Below are positions 1 to 7,402 of a stretch of 19,383 nucleotides of DNA, one piece after another; within the stretch, counting starts at the first letter, position 1, and every line of letters begins with the position of its first letter. Source of the DNA: JBOGEB01 sp050743125 (lineage in GTDB: Bacteria > Actinomycetota > Nitriliruptoria > Euzebyales > Egibacteraceae); contig JBOGEB010000073.1 in assembly GCA_050743125.1 (NCBI GenBank), positions 1-19,383 on the forward strand, given 5' to 3'. The notes beneath the pieces were generated by a model. The model was not told the DNA's origin. It saw nothing but the letters and a program-made list of their open reading frames with translations, and ran no database searches. The translations under genes were made by a program, and so were the position numbers.

Positions 1-365
1 AAGCCGCGCAACGCTACGACCAGGCCCTCGCCGTCTACGACGACATCGGGAACCGGCAGGGCCAAGCCAACAGCATCCAAAGCCTCGGCCACGTCGCCTA
101 CGCGCGCGCCCGCTACGACGAAGCCGCCCAACGCTACGACCAGGCCCTGGCGAGGTACCGGGAGATCGGCGACCGGTACAACGAGGCCTACGGCCTGGCT
201 GCCCGAGCCCGCCTCGCCCTGGCCACCGGCGACCGGGCCGGCGCTGCCCGGGACATGGCCGAGGCCGCCCGCATCCTCACCGCGATCAACCTGCCGGAGC
301 GGGCTGAGCAGCTCCGCCAGGAGGCCGCCGGGTGGGAGCCCCCCGGCCTGGCCTCGGCCGGCTGA
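1..365 (+). CDS. TPR-repeat protein, C-terminal part (5' end outside window)
   Basis: The frame is open from the first complete codon at position 3 to TGA at 363-365, about 120 residues. It shows at least two tetratricopeptide-like units built on a near-identical segment, AAQRYDQALAVYDDIGNR and then AAQRYDQALARYREIGDR, with the usual small-residue and aromatic spacing of TPR helices. A third, more diverged helical pair follows (residues about 70-105), then a short tail. Such C-terminal TPR arrays close large actinobacterial regulators (SARP, NB-ARC or AfsR-like) and FxSxx-COOH/TPR proteins. The N-terminal domain lies outside the window, so the class cannot be decided. The near-identity of adjacent repeats suggests recent repeat duplication. 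The gene converges with the WhiB-like gene, leaving only 3 bp between the two stop codons and no obvious hairpin. Confidence 0.8.
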   Translation, partial: AAQRYDQALAVYDDIGNRQGQANSIQSLGHVAYARARYDEAAQRYDQALARYREIGDRYNEAYGLAARARLALATGDRAGAARDMAEAARILTAINLPERAEQLRQEAAGWEPPGLASAG

Positions 366-368
366 CCG

Positions 369-611
369 TCACGCGCGGCGGGCGCTGCGGAGGGTGCGGC
401 GTTCGTCTTCGGTGCGTCCGTCCCAGATGCCGGCGTGCTGGCCGGTGGCCAGCGCCCAGTCCAGACACGGGTTGATCACTGGGCAACGCCGGCAGACGGC
501 CTCGGCCTGCTCGGCCTGCTCCAGGGCCGGGCCGGTCGTGCCCTCCGGGAAGCACAGCTCAGGGTCGGTGCCGAGGCAGGCGGCGCGGTCCCGCCAGTCG
601 CCGAAGCCCAT
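369..611 (-). CDS. WhiB-like (Wbl) transcriptional regulator
   Basis: 80 residues, a normal size for a short Wbl protein. The four iron-sulfur cysteines are all present: C12, C40, C43 and C49, the last three in the order C-x2-C-x5-C. They are followed by the G-I-W-D-G turn (61-65) and a basic tail. Wbl proteins carry a [4Fe-4S] cluster and usually act by binding region 4 of the principal sigma factor, controlling development, redox response or antibiotic genes. The ATG at 611 is supported by an excellent Shine-Dalgarno, AAGGAGG, about 6 nt upstream. It is divergent from an XRE/TPR regulator across a 209-bp region containing three direct repeats, so the two may be co-regulated. A second Wbl gene with a similar sequence lies at the right edge of the window. 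Confidence 0.95.
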   Translation of the reverse strand: MGFGDWRDRAACLGTDPELCFPEGTTGPALEQAEQAEAVCRRCPVINPCLDWALATGQHAGIWDGRTEDERRTLRSARRA

Positions 612-763
612 CGAAGACCTCCTTGGAAGCGTGGCGTCCCGGCCCGACGGCGCACAGCACGCCGGCGCCGGGACCTGTCTGCAAGCCTGCGGGAGGGCTG
701 CGCCGCGGAGAAGGCGGCTCGTTCCGGTCGGTTCCGGACGGGTTGACCGGCCCGGTTACGCTG

Positions 764-808
764 CCCGAAACGTCGAGGCCCGAAACGTCGAGGCCCGAAA
801 CGTCGAGG
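764..808. repeat. Three perfect tandem 15-bp repeats in a divergent regulatory region
   Basis: The unit CCCGAAACGTCGAGG occurs three times head-to-tail with no spacer (764-778, 779-793, 794-808). The last copy runs into the GAGGAAGGAG ribosome-binding site of the XRE-like gene starting at 821. The array sits in the 612-820 gap between the WhiB-like and XRE-like genes. Its position suits a multi-copy operator for one of these regulators or an mRNA leader element. Nothing in the sequence identifies the binding protein. Confidence 0.85.
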
Positions 809-820
809 AAGGAGCGCGTG

Positions 821-2218
821 ATGGGCGAGCGCGCAGGACGGCCGCCGGCGCGGCGGAGCCCACAGGCCGGGCCGAAGCCCGTGGCAGGGCCGGTGAGCGC
901 AGACATGATCGTCGTGGTCGGCAAGTGGACCGGCGGGTCGGCCGCCGCGCTGCGCGCCGCGCTGCGGGACGCCATCGACGGCTACGCCGAGCGGCTGGGC
1001 GTCGGGGTCAGCACCGCCGGCGACTGGGAGGACAAGCCGGACGTCGTCCCGCACCCGGTGAACCAGCAGGCGCTCGACGAGGTGCTGCGCCGCGCGGACG
1101 ACGAGGCCAGGCGACGGTTCGACGTGCTGACCCAAGGCGACCCGCACGTCCGGGTGGCAGACTTGTCGCAGCTCAACGGGAACGGAGTCGGCACGGACCG
1201 CAGGCACGTCACGAAAGGCGCGGCCGCCGCGGGGCTGGCCGCCGCGCTCGCGCCGTCGGAGGCGCTGGAGCGGACCGCCGCGCAGGGCGCGTACCCGGTC
1301 GACTCCGGGCTGGCCTCGGCGCACGAGAAGCTCGAGGCCGCGCTGGCCGGGCTTCACCGCAGCAAGCGGCCGGACGAGCTGGTCGGCGAGGTCGCGCGGC
1401 AGGCCGACGAGCTGCTCGAGCTGCTCGACCGGCCGATGGCCGAGGCGGACCGCCGCCGGGTGGAGGCGGTCGCGGCCGGCTCGTGCGCGCACGCGGGAAT
1501 GCTCGCGTTCGACACCGGCGACCGGCGGCTGGCCCGCGGCTGCTTCGCGCTGGCCCGCAGCGTCGCTGAGGACAGCGGGAACGACGTGCTGCGCGGCCGG
1601 GCGCTGGGCGTGGGGGCGATCCTGCTGTCGCCGATGCCGGGCGGCGGCCGTGGCGGCGGCCCGCGCCGTCAGGTCAAGACGCTGCCGGAGGCGGTCTACT
1701 ACGCGCGCGCCGCGGATCCCGGCACGCGCGCGTCGCTGTACCGGTGGTTGGCGACTGGGCTGGCCGGCAAACGCGACGAGCGCGGCTTCCGCCAGGCGGT
1801 CGAGGCCGCCGACCGTCTGGCCGGCCAGGCCGGGCCCCCAGCCGGCAGCGGGTTCCTCGCGCGGAGCTTCGCCCACGAGGGCGGCGGCCCGGTACGGGAC
1901 AGAAGCGTGGGGCAGGGCCTGTTGCTGCTCGGCCAGCCGGAGCCGGCCGTGGCGGCGTTCGGGCGGGCGCTCGCATTGGTTGATCCGGGCTGGAGCCTTT
2001 GGAGGGTGAACGTGCGCGTCGACACCGCAGCCGCCCAGGTGCTGCTGGGCGAGCCGGAGGCGGCGTGCGCGGGCCTGCTCGAGGCGCTCGACCTCGTCGA
2101 TCAGACTGGGTTCGGCAGCGTGCAGCGGATCGTCGGGGTGCGCCTCGGGTTCCCCGAACCCTGGGCTCACCTGGCCTGCGTGCACGAGCTCGACGAGCGG
2201 CTGCGGCCCGCCGCCTGA
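821..2218 (+). CDS. XRE-like regulator with TPR-like C-terminal half
   Basis: 465 residues from ATG 821, chosen because GAGGAAGGAG lies about 6-10 nt upstream; the frame stays open further upstream (to 623), but that stretch covers the repeat array. Residues 37-71 (WTGGSAAALRAALR... ending AERLGVGVSTAGDWE) fit the helix-turn-helix of the actinobacterial XRE/TPR family, followed by the conserved LDEVLRRADDEARRRF segment. The rest is alanine-rich and helical, with TPR-like pairs. Members are usually DNA-binding regulators whose C-terminal repeats bind a partner or signal. The HTH is more diverged than in typical members, so DNA binding is likely but not certain. The gene is divergent from the WhiB-like gene and ends just before a strong hairpin. 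The same gene pair recurs at the right end of the window. Confidence 0.85.
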   Translation: MGERAGRPPARRSPQAGPKPVAGPVSADMIVVVGKWTGGSAAALRAALRDAIDGYAERLGVGVSTAGDWEDKPDVVPHPVNQQALDEVLRRADDEARRRFDVLTQGDPHVRVADLSQLNGNGVGTDRRHVTKGAAAAGLAAALAPSEALERTAAQGAYPVDSGLASAHEKLEAALAGLHRSKRPDELVGEVARQADELLELLDRPMAEADRRRVEAVAAGSCAHAGMLAFDTGDRRLARGCFALARSVAEDSGNDVLRGRALGVGAILLSPMPGGGRGGGPRRQVKTLPEAVYYARAADPGTRASLYRWLATGLAGKRDERGFRQAVEAADRLAGQAGPPAGSGFLARSFAHEGGGPVRDRSVGQGLLLLGQPEPAVAAFGRALALVDPGWSLWRVNVRVDTAAAQVLLGEPEAACAGLLEALDLVDQTGFGSVQRIVGVRLGFPEPWAHLACVHELDERLRPAA

Positions 2219-2222
2219 CGCT

Positions 2223-2264
2223 GTGGCCAGGATTCGTCACGCATCCGTTACGAATCCTGGCCAC
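2223..2264 (+). terminator. Strong hairpin after the XRE/TPR gene
   Basis: A perfect inverted repeat with 15-bp arms (GTGGCCAGGATTCGT at 2223-2237, its complement at 2250-2264) and a 12-nt loop starts 4 bp after the stop codon at 2218. There is no U-tract, which is common for actinobacterial terminators. Position and stability make transcription termination the simplest role. Confidence 0.75.
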
Positions 2265-2586
2265 CAGAGCTGCCTGCTGCTGCGTCGGCGCAACATCTGC
2301 GCGATACGCGAGCCGGTGAGCTGCCCTTGCCGCCCAGCCATACGTGCTCGTTGTCGGCGTGCGGGTGGCGGTCGCGCAGCCGCAGGTACCGATGTCGTCA
2401 CGTGCGCCGGGCAGGTCGCTGACGCCGCCGCCCGCCAGCTCTCCACGAGCCTCGTGCGACCGTCGGTCCGGAACAGCTTCGAGGACGCCGCGGCGCGCAT
2501 TCGGACACCGACGAGACGTACGAGCTGCGCTTCGGTCAGGACGCCATGCTGTTCGCGGGCTAGGCAGGGGCTAGGCTGCGCCTTCC
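2265..2586. other. Gap without a supported gene; possible 3' remnant ending at 2563
   Basis: No start-to-stop frame with good coding character is seen. One frame ending at TAG 2561-2563 finishes with protein-like sequence, SDTDETYELRFGQDAMLFAG from about 2501. A second frame just upstream (about 2466-2500) also reads like protein, NSFEDAAARI. Together they could be the frameshifted tail of a lost plus-strand gene. I do not recognise the family, and this may be chance in GC-rich DNA. Confidence 0.35.
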
Positions 2587-4689
2587 ATGAGCGAGCGGCT
2601 CGCGGGGCTCTGCCGGCTGTGGGGGGCTGTCAAGTTCTTTCACCCCTACGTGTCCTGCAAGGACGTCGATTGGGATAGGGCGCTCGTCGAGGCGATCCCG
2701 TTGGTGCGTGAGGCGAGCTCGGCCGTGGAGTACCGTGAGGCGCTCGAGCATCTGCTGTCGTTCCTCGGCGACCCGATGACGGCAGTCGCCTCGGCTGGCG
2801 AGAGCCCGATCCAGGATCCTTGTCCCGAGGCCGGCGAGCCGGTGGAGCCTCGGCTGCGCTGGGCCGACGACGGCGTCGGGATCTTCGTCGCCCGTGACTT
2901 CGCCTCGATGGTCGTCGGAGCCGAGCTGACGCAGTCGGTCGCCGCGCGCTTCACCGAACTCGAGCGTGCGAGCGCGATCGTGCTCGACCTGCGGGGTGCC
3001 GGCTATCACCTGTGGTGGGGGCTCGACGAGCACGTTGGCGCGCTGACGCACGACGACGTCCGGCTCCCGGCCCGCCGCTCCCGCGTGTACTCCGGCTACC
3101 CGAGCGAGGCCGGCGGCTACACGGGCTACACCTGTGGGTTCCACGTGGCCGACGCGGAGGTGCTCGAGGGCCGAGGGGGCCCGCTCGCCGACAAGCCGCT
3201 CGCCTTCGTGCTCGACCAGACCTTCTTCAGCGGTCCGGCCGTCGGCATGGCCGCAGCCGGGCGAGCGAGGATTGTGTTCGCCGGCGATCCGCGGCGGGCC
3301 GACGGCGCGTGCGACACCGTGGAGCTGCCGGACGGTCTGCGCGCCTTCGTCCGGACGAGCGAGCTGGTCATGGCGGACGGGTCGGTCGGGCTCACGCCCG
3401 ACGCCGTCGCCGCCGCGCTCGACGCGCTCGCGGGGCGGCTCGCCGCCCCCGCGCGGCAAACCGCCGCGCCGCTCCCCGTCCCGCGCCGACGGGACGCCTA
3501 CGAGGACACGCCGTTCCCGCCGCTGGAGCAGCGGCTGCTCGCGTGGTTCAAGTACTGGACGGTCATCGCCCTGTTCTTCCCGTACATCCAGCATCTCGAC
3601 CGCCCCTGGGACGAGGTGCTCCTCGAGGCGATCCCGTGGATGGAGGCAGCCACCGACGAGACGGCGTACGTCCTGGCGCTCGCCGCCGGCAACGCCCAGA
3701 TCCGCGACACGCACGGCGTTCTGCGCGCCCCCGCGTTCCAGCGCTTCGTCGGGACGCACACCCCGCCAGTCCTCGTCCGCCTGGTCGAAGGCCGCAGCGT
3801 GATCGTCCACGTCGCAGAGCCGGTGGAGGGTCTCGACGTCGGCGACGTCCTGCTGTCGGTCGACGGGGAGCAGGCTGCCGCCAAGCGGGCCAGGCTCGCC
3901 CCCTACCTCGCGGCCTCCACGCCCCAAGCGCTCGAGTGGCGCCTGCACCAGCTGCTGCTGGGCGGGCCCGAGGGCAGCGAGGCCGAGCTCGAGGTCCTCG
4001 ATGCAGCGGGTGACCGGCGGCACGTGAGGGTAACGCGCGACCGGCAGGGCGTCCGGTGGCCGGACCGGCCGCAGCCCGTCTTCGGCGTCCTCCCCGAAGG
4101 CTTCGGGTACATGGACCTCGCCCGCCTGACGCCGGCGCAGGTCGACGAGGCGTTCGAGGCGGTGCGCGACACGCCGGCGCTCGTCATCGACGACCGTTGC
4201 TACCCCCACGGGACTGCATGGGCGATCGCGCCGAGGCTGTCCCGGCACGAGGGTCGGTTCGTCGTCGCGCGCTTCCGGCGGCGTGAGCCGCACGGTCCCG
4301 ATCCTCACGAGCGCCGGGAGCTGGTCTTCGACCAGGTTCTCCCGCCGCCCGGCACGTGGCGGTACACCAAGCCGGTCGTCGTCCTGATCTACGAGGAGTC
4401 GATCAGCCAGGCCGAGCACACGTGCCTGCTCGTCGAGGCAGCGTGCGACCCGACGTTCGTCGGCACCGCGACCAACGGAGCCAACGGCGACGTCACCGCC
4501 ATCCAGCTCCCCGGCGGCGTCCGGACGATGTTCAGCGGGCACGACGTCCGCCACGCCGACGGGCGGCAGCTCCAGCGCGTCGGCATCCAGCCGCACGTCG
4601 AGGCGCGCCCTACGATCGCCGGGATCCGCGCCGGACGTGACGAGGTTCTGGAGGCGGCGGTGCGCTTCCTCGAGCAGCGGCTCGGCTGA
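2587..4689 (+). CDS. S41-type (tail-specific protease-like) protein with two tandem modules
   Basis: 700 residues. Module 1 begins with LWGAVKFFHPYVSCKDVDWD (about 11-30), typical of the N-terminal helical domain of S41 peptidases, and ends in a serine-peptidase core with DQTFFSGPA (S215) and the following VFAGD strand. Module 2 starts near 317 with a related KYWTVIALFFPYIQHLDRPWD segment. It continues through a PDZ-like stretch (about 395-430), a GFGYMDLARL strand and the core ESISQAEHT (candidate nucleophile S607), then VGTATNGANGDVTAIQLPGG. The lysine of the CtpA Ser-Lys dyad is not evident, so a tricorn-like or inactive arrangement is possible. No signal peptide is seen, which suggests a cytoplasmic protein. 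The Shine-Dalgarno is weak at best (AGGGGCT about 14 nt upstream). The gene is intact, in contrast to what follows it. Confidence 0.85.
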   Translation: MSERLAGLCRLWGAVKFFHPYVSCKDVDWDRALVEAIPLVREASSAVEYREALEHLLSFLGDPMTAVASAGESPIQDPCPEAGEPVEPRLRWADDGVGIFVARDFASMVVGAELTQSVAARFTELERASAIVLDLRGAGYHLWWGLDEHVGALTHDDVRLPARRSRVYSGYPSEAGGYTGYTCGFHVADAEVLEGRGGPLADKPLAFVLDQTFFSGPAVGMAAAGRARIVFAGDPRRADGACDTVELPDGLRAFVRTSELVMADGSVGLTPDAVAAALDALAGRLAAPARQTAAPLPVPRRRDAYEDTPFPPLEQRLLAWFKYWTVIALFFPYIQHLDRPWDEVLLEAIPWMEAATDETAYVLALAAGNAQIRDTHGVLRAPAFQRFVGTHTPPVLVRLVEGRSVIVHVAEPVEGLDVGDVLLSVDGEQAAAKRARLAPYLAASTPQALEWRLHQLLLGGPEGSEAELEVLDAAGDRRHVRVTRDRQGVRWPDRPQPVFGVLPEGFGYMDLARLTPAQVDEAFEAVRDTPALVIDDRCYPHGTAWAIAPRLSRHEGRFVVARFRRREPHGPDPHERRELVFDQVLPPPGTWRYTKPVVVLIYEESISQAEHTCLLVEAACDPTFVGTATNGANGDVTAIQLPGGVRTMFSGHDVRHADGRQLQRVGIQPHVEARPTIAGIRAGRDEVLEAAVRFLEQRLG

Positions 4690-4831
4690 CGCGCTCGTGC
4701 CGCCCGTGCCAGCGCTCACTGCGGCCTCCGCCGAGCGCCGAGGTCCGGCACTCGTATGCTGTGAGCGCGCTTTGCGCAGCCCGTCGAGAGGTGGGCGACC
4801 GCAAGCTCGCAGGTCTACCGGTCCTGACCAG

Positions 4832-4872
4832 GCCCCCCTAGCTCAGTCGGCAGAGCGTCTCCATGGTAAGGA
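4832..4872 (+). pseudogene. 5' fragment of tRNA-Thr (GGU anticodon)
   Basis: The sequence matches the first 41 nt of an actinobacterial tRNA-Thr: acceptor strand GCCCCCC, TAGCTCAGTCGGCAGAGC for the D arm, then anticodon stem TCTCC, loop ATGGTAA (anticodon GGT at 4865-4867) and GGA of the 3' stem strand. After 4872 the match stops. The stem should continue GA, but TC follows, and no T-arm or acceptor complement is present in the next 100 bp. A TATGCT hexamer near 4754 could be the old -10 box. The fragment cannot fold as a tRNA. From 4873 to 5051 I see no gene. The break probably marks an integration or deletion edge next to the decayed toxin cluster. Confidence 0.75.
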
Positions 4873-5051
4873 TCAAGGGCTGAACGCCGTGCTGATCGGG
4901 GAGGACACAGGCCGCGCGGGAGCGGAACCGGCTCAGTTGTTCGCTGTGCAAAAGCCCAGCGCAGGCCCCAGTTGCCGCCGGCTGTGAGCAGCGCTCCGTC
5001 AGCCGCCGCGCGTTCTGGAGGCGCTTGTTCGGCGACCTCGGAGGCGCCGCG

Positions 5052-5507
5052 TCAGAGGCCATGGTCCGATGTCCGGAACAGCTGTGTATCCCGCTGATTG
5101 GCGCCCAAGAGCTGCGGCTCGGCGAGGTCGGGGCTCGTAAGTTCCCGGAGCGCCTCTTCGTGGCTGGACCGGATCGTGCTGTAACGAAGCGACGAGTACA
5201 GCGTCGCCGTGAACGAGCGGGCTTGCTCATCGTCGAAGCGATCCGGCCAGGCGATCACGAAAGGGATGGGACCCACCAACTCGTCGCCGAGGGCGATCGA
5301 ACCGCAGAAGTTCAGGACGACCAGCGTCGGCCTGGTGCAAGCGGCGAGGATGGCTTCTCCGACAGCGGCTGGGCGCTCGACGCGCAGGTCAGCCCCAGCG
5401 CTGAGACAGACTCCCTCGCCGTCCACGTGCGCCGCGAGGTGAAAGAGCTCCGGGCGAACCCTGTCGAGGAGCTGGGTGATCCGAACGAGCGTGATGGCAG
5501 GCAGCGG
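5052..5507 (-). pseudogene. CHAT-domain protease relic
   Basis: In the frame ending at 5052, the part read from 5507 down has CHAT (caspase-like) character. RPELFHLAAH carries the candidate catalytic histidine (codon 5427-5429), and LVVLNFCGS carries the candidate cysteine (codon 5304-5306). They are followed by IPFVIAWPDRF and DDEQARSFTATLYSSL, the strand and helix after the cysteine, and a plausible C-terminal tail. CHAT proteases act in bacterial defence and in programmed proteolysis as effectors of STAND or TPR sensors. The upstream part is missing: the frame runs directly into VapC-like sequence at about 5508 with no start codon of its own. The dyad looks intact, but the gene is headless, so function is unlikely unless it is made as a fusion. 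Confidence 0.6.
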
Positions 5508-5641
5508 GCAGACCTCGGCGAGCACCGGGCTGGGAACGACGAGGCGCCCCGGTGCTGCTCGAGGAGGCCGAGGCAACGAGCGTGGTCATCGTCCTTACGG
5601 TTCAGGGAGGCGTACAGCGGCCCGGTGTCGCAGATCAACAT
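5508..5641 (-). pseudogene. VapC-type PIN-domain toxin, truncated and frameshifted
   Basis: ATG 5641 starts MLICDTGPLYASLNRKDDDH, a clear PIN N-terminus with the first metal-binding aspartate D5. The match continues to ARCLGLLEQHRG, then shifts frame within the GGGGCGCC stretch near 5550 to LVVPSPVLAEVC, the next PIN motif with its conserved glutamate. After about 45 residues the PIN sequence ends and CHAT-like sequence follows. VapC toxins are Mg-dependent RNases that cut tRNA or rRNA. With most of the domain and the later acidic residues gone, this copy cannot be an active nuclease. Its start overlaps the antitoxin stop by 7 nt, the usual antitoxin-first coupling. Confidence 0.75.
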
Positions 5642-5886
5642 GAGGCGGGCCGCCGGAACCCCTCACGCAGGATCTCCTCAGACCGACGGGCAGCGTCTGG
5701 ATCATCTTCGATGATCCCCGCGAACGACAGCCGACGGCGACGCGCCCCGCCCGGAGCGGGCGGCCTCTCCTCGCGGGCGGCCTCGTCGTGCCGGCGGCTC
5801 GCCGCGGACGCAAGCTCACCGATGACCAGCCGCAGGATGCGGCGCAGCTCGGCGGGCGGGATCCGGTCGACCACCCCGCAGCTCAT
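5635..5886 (-). CDS. VapB-like antitoxin of a PIN-toxin pair
   Basis: 83 residues, apparently unbroken. The C-terminal part RRRRLSFAGIIEDDPDAARR followed by SEEILREGF is typical of the toxin-binding tail of actinobacterial antitoxins encoded just before PIN toxins. The N-terminal part (VVDRIPPAELRRILRLVIGE) is helical and lacks an obvious ribbon-helix-helix or AbrB motif. The start is ATG 5886, which overlaps the stop of the upstream DarG-like relic in an ATGA (5883-5886), implying translational coupling. The stop overlaps the start of the VapC relic by 7 nt. Its toxin partner is destroyed, so it is an orphan here unless it neutralises a homologous toxin elsewhere. Confidence 0.65.
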   Translation of the reverse strand: MSCGVVDRIPPAELRRILRLVIGELASAASRRHDEAAREERPPAPGGARRRRLSFAGIIEDDPDAARRSEEILREGFRRPASC

Positions 5887-6450
5887 CCCGGGCGTTCCCG
5901 CTGGACATGAACCGAGCGTACGAGGGCTTGCCGATCTCGAACGAGATCCGCGGTCGACCAGGGCGCCAGCCAGCCGTGGCCGTGCAAGCAGTCCCACGCG
6001 GCGCGCACGTGCTCAGGGGCGAGCATCCGGCTCTTTCGCGGCGTCCACGCCCGAACGAGCCTCGAGGCAAGTCCGCATCGGTCGCCGCATTCGGGTCCTC
6101 GTGCGTCCCGACCCAGTGGACGCTGGCGAGCAGCTCCATGCCGTAGGCCGACTCGAAACCGTCGGCAAGCCCGAGCACACGCTCGACACGAGCCACGGTC
6201 TCCGGAGGAGCGATCAACGCCTTCTCCGCCTCACGCTCGGAGCCCGCCAGCACCCGGATCGGCTCCGCCTCGCGCGCCGGGGCACCACCATCCCCGAACC
6301 CGACGAGACAGCGCCCTTCGACAACGGCTGATCTGCCGCAGGCTGTCTGCGCAGGGACCGTAGAGCCCTTCACGAAACACAGCCGAAGCGGCTCACCGGC
6401 GACCTGGAGAAAGCACAGCAGCCTCTGCGCCTCAATGAGGGATGCCTCCA
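5883..6450 (-). pseudogene. DarG-type antitoxin C-terminal domain, multiply frameshifted
   Basis: Segments in alternating frames line up with the C-terminal half of DarG-like macro-domain proteins. In order they are IEAQRLLCFLQVAGEPLRL plus CFVKG; LYGPCADSLRQISR in a second frame; back to EGRCLVGFGDG and VLGLADGFESAYGMELLASV; then SRLVRAWTPRKSRMLAPEHV and AAWDCLHGHGWLAP in another frame, to TGA at 5883-5885. At least three frame changes are needed. DarG reverses DNA ADP-ribosylation by the DarT toxin through its N-terminal macro domain, and the C-terminal part binds DarT. Here the macro domain and any DarT gene are absent. The stop overlaps the antitoxin ATG, so this was the upstream cistron of a coupled operon. 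Confidence 0.7.
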
Positions 6451-6548
6451 GAGCCCGCTCGGTTGCTCGACGCCCGAGGCGTCTTTGTCGTGACGCTTCG
6501 ACGGCAAGGATCCCTCCTTCCGCCGGCCACCAGCCACACGGCTGCACG

Positions 6549-6816
6549 GAGGCAGTGGAACGGCTCCAAAAAACCGAAGACTGGGTCGTGCGGCTGCGGG
6601 CCGAGCTGGACCGGAAGGTCTACGAGCTCGCCGCCGCAGTGGCTTCCCAGCCGCACGCCCCAGGCGGCATCGGGGCCGCGTGATCTCCTGCGCGTCGGCG
6701 GTGCGCGCCGGCAATCAACCAGCGGCCGAGCGGATCGGGCCGCTGCTCGCGGGACTGGACGAGGTCAGCGCCAGCTGCGGTTCGCGCAGGCCGAGGCGAC
6801 GGGGGCGCCCCGATGA
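6549..6816 (+). pseudogene. Relic of a small plus-strand gene of unknown function
   Basis: One frame reads LQKTEDWVVRLRAELDRKVY then ELAAAVA, an amphipathic helical stretch, and stops at 6681-6683. In other frames the DNA continues with IGPLLAGLDEVSA and LRFAQAEATGAPR, ending at TGA 6814-6816. These fit together as one protein with two frame changes. The final TGA overlaps the ATG of the next fragment as ATGA, a normal coupled arrangement. I do not recognise the family. Confidence 0.35.
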
Positions 6817-6890
6817 GCGGCCGTTCAGCCGCCCAGCGGAGCCTGCAGGCCCGGCTGGCGGCGCACGCGATGCACGCGCGCTATACGGCA
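6813..6890 (+). pseudogene. N-terminal fragment of a small conserved actinobacterial protein
   Basis: ATG 6813 opens MSGRSAAQRSLQARLAAHAM followed by HARY, which I recall as the start of a common small actinobacterial protein of unknown function that usually continues with a DARETT-like segment. Here the resemblance fades after about 26-30 residues, and the frame runs on to 6980 through what is clearly the opposite strand of the DUF4062 relic. The two relics therefore meet at a recombination junction near 6890. Confidence 0.45.
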
Positions 6891-7162
6891 GCGGACACCA
6901 CCGTAGCGTTCGCCCAGGAGCACACGATGAAGTTGTGGCAGCGGCCGACCTCGGCGAGGCAGACAGGCAGGCTGCGTTGATCCTCGCTGGCCTCCTCGCT
7001 CACCCCCAGCGTAGGTCCACTGCCTGGAAATGGACCCCCTGGCGCAGGCAAAGCTCCCGCAGGCGGGGGAAAATGAGTGAAGGTGTAAGCGTCACGCTCG
7101 GCCACCATGTCGTCGAAGGTCGAGCTGACAAAAATTCGGAAGGCTCTGGTCGCCTCGACCAT
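6885..7162 (-). pseudogene. DUF4062 N-terminal domain of a STAND-type ATPase, truncated and frameshifted
   Basis: ATG 7162 is preceded by a strong AGGAGG Shine-Dalgarno (8 nt spacing). The protein starts MVEATRAFRIFVSSTFDDMV then AERDAY, the DUF4062 signature. It then needs frame changes to read FPRLRELCLRQGVHFQAVDL plus RWG, then GVSEEASEDQRSLPVCLAEV with GRCHNFIV, then LLGERYG. DUF4062 is a TIR-like N-terminal domain on NACHT/AAA ATPases with repeat sensors, many linked to defence or cell-death signalling. All ATPase and sensor domains are missing; the sequence ends at the junction near 6890. The strong ribosome-binding site suggests the gene was once well expressed. Confidence 0.75.
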
Positions 7163-7402
7163 ACCGCTTCCTCCTGTCGTTCCGTTGGAAAGATCAGCGG
7201 AGGTTGTCCAAGAAACCCGGTGTCCCCAATCGACCTCTCAATCAAGGTGATAGGTGGCTAGTGATGCGTCCTGAGGTCCGCCGTACCCGGAGGGCAGGTC
7301 GACGCAAGCTGGGATGTACGGCCTTTCACGGCCCACGAAGCGCCACGTGGGTCAGGCTGTGGACCCTTACTGGCGCAGGCCAGTCGTAGGACAGTTGCGG
7401 GG

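Noticed and set aside
476..2185. 569-codon minus-strand frame opposite the XRE/TPR gene, and several plus frames over the same stretch
   Set aside because: It runs opposite a gene with a recognisable HTH and TPR-like regions; its own translation has no domain features and it spans the WhiB gene and the repeat array.
2560..4719. 719-codon minus-strand frame
   Set aside because: Mirror of the S41-like gene; its low-complexity Arg/Gly/Val-rich translation is typical of antisense frames in high-GC DNA.
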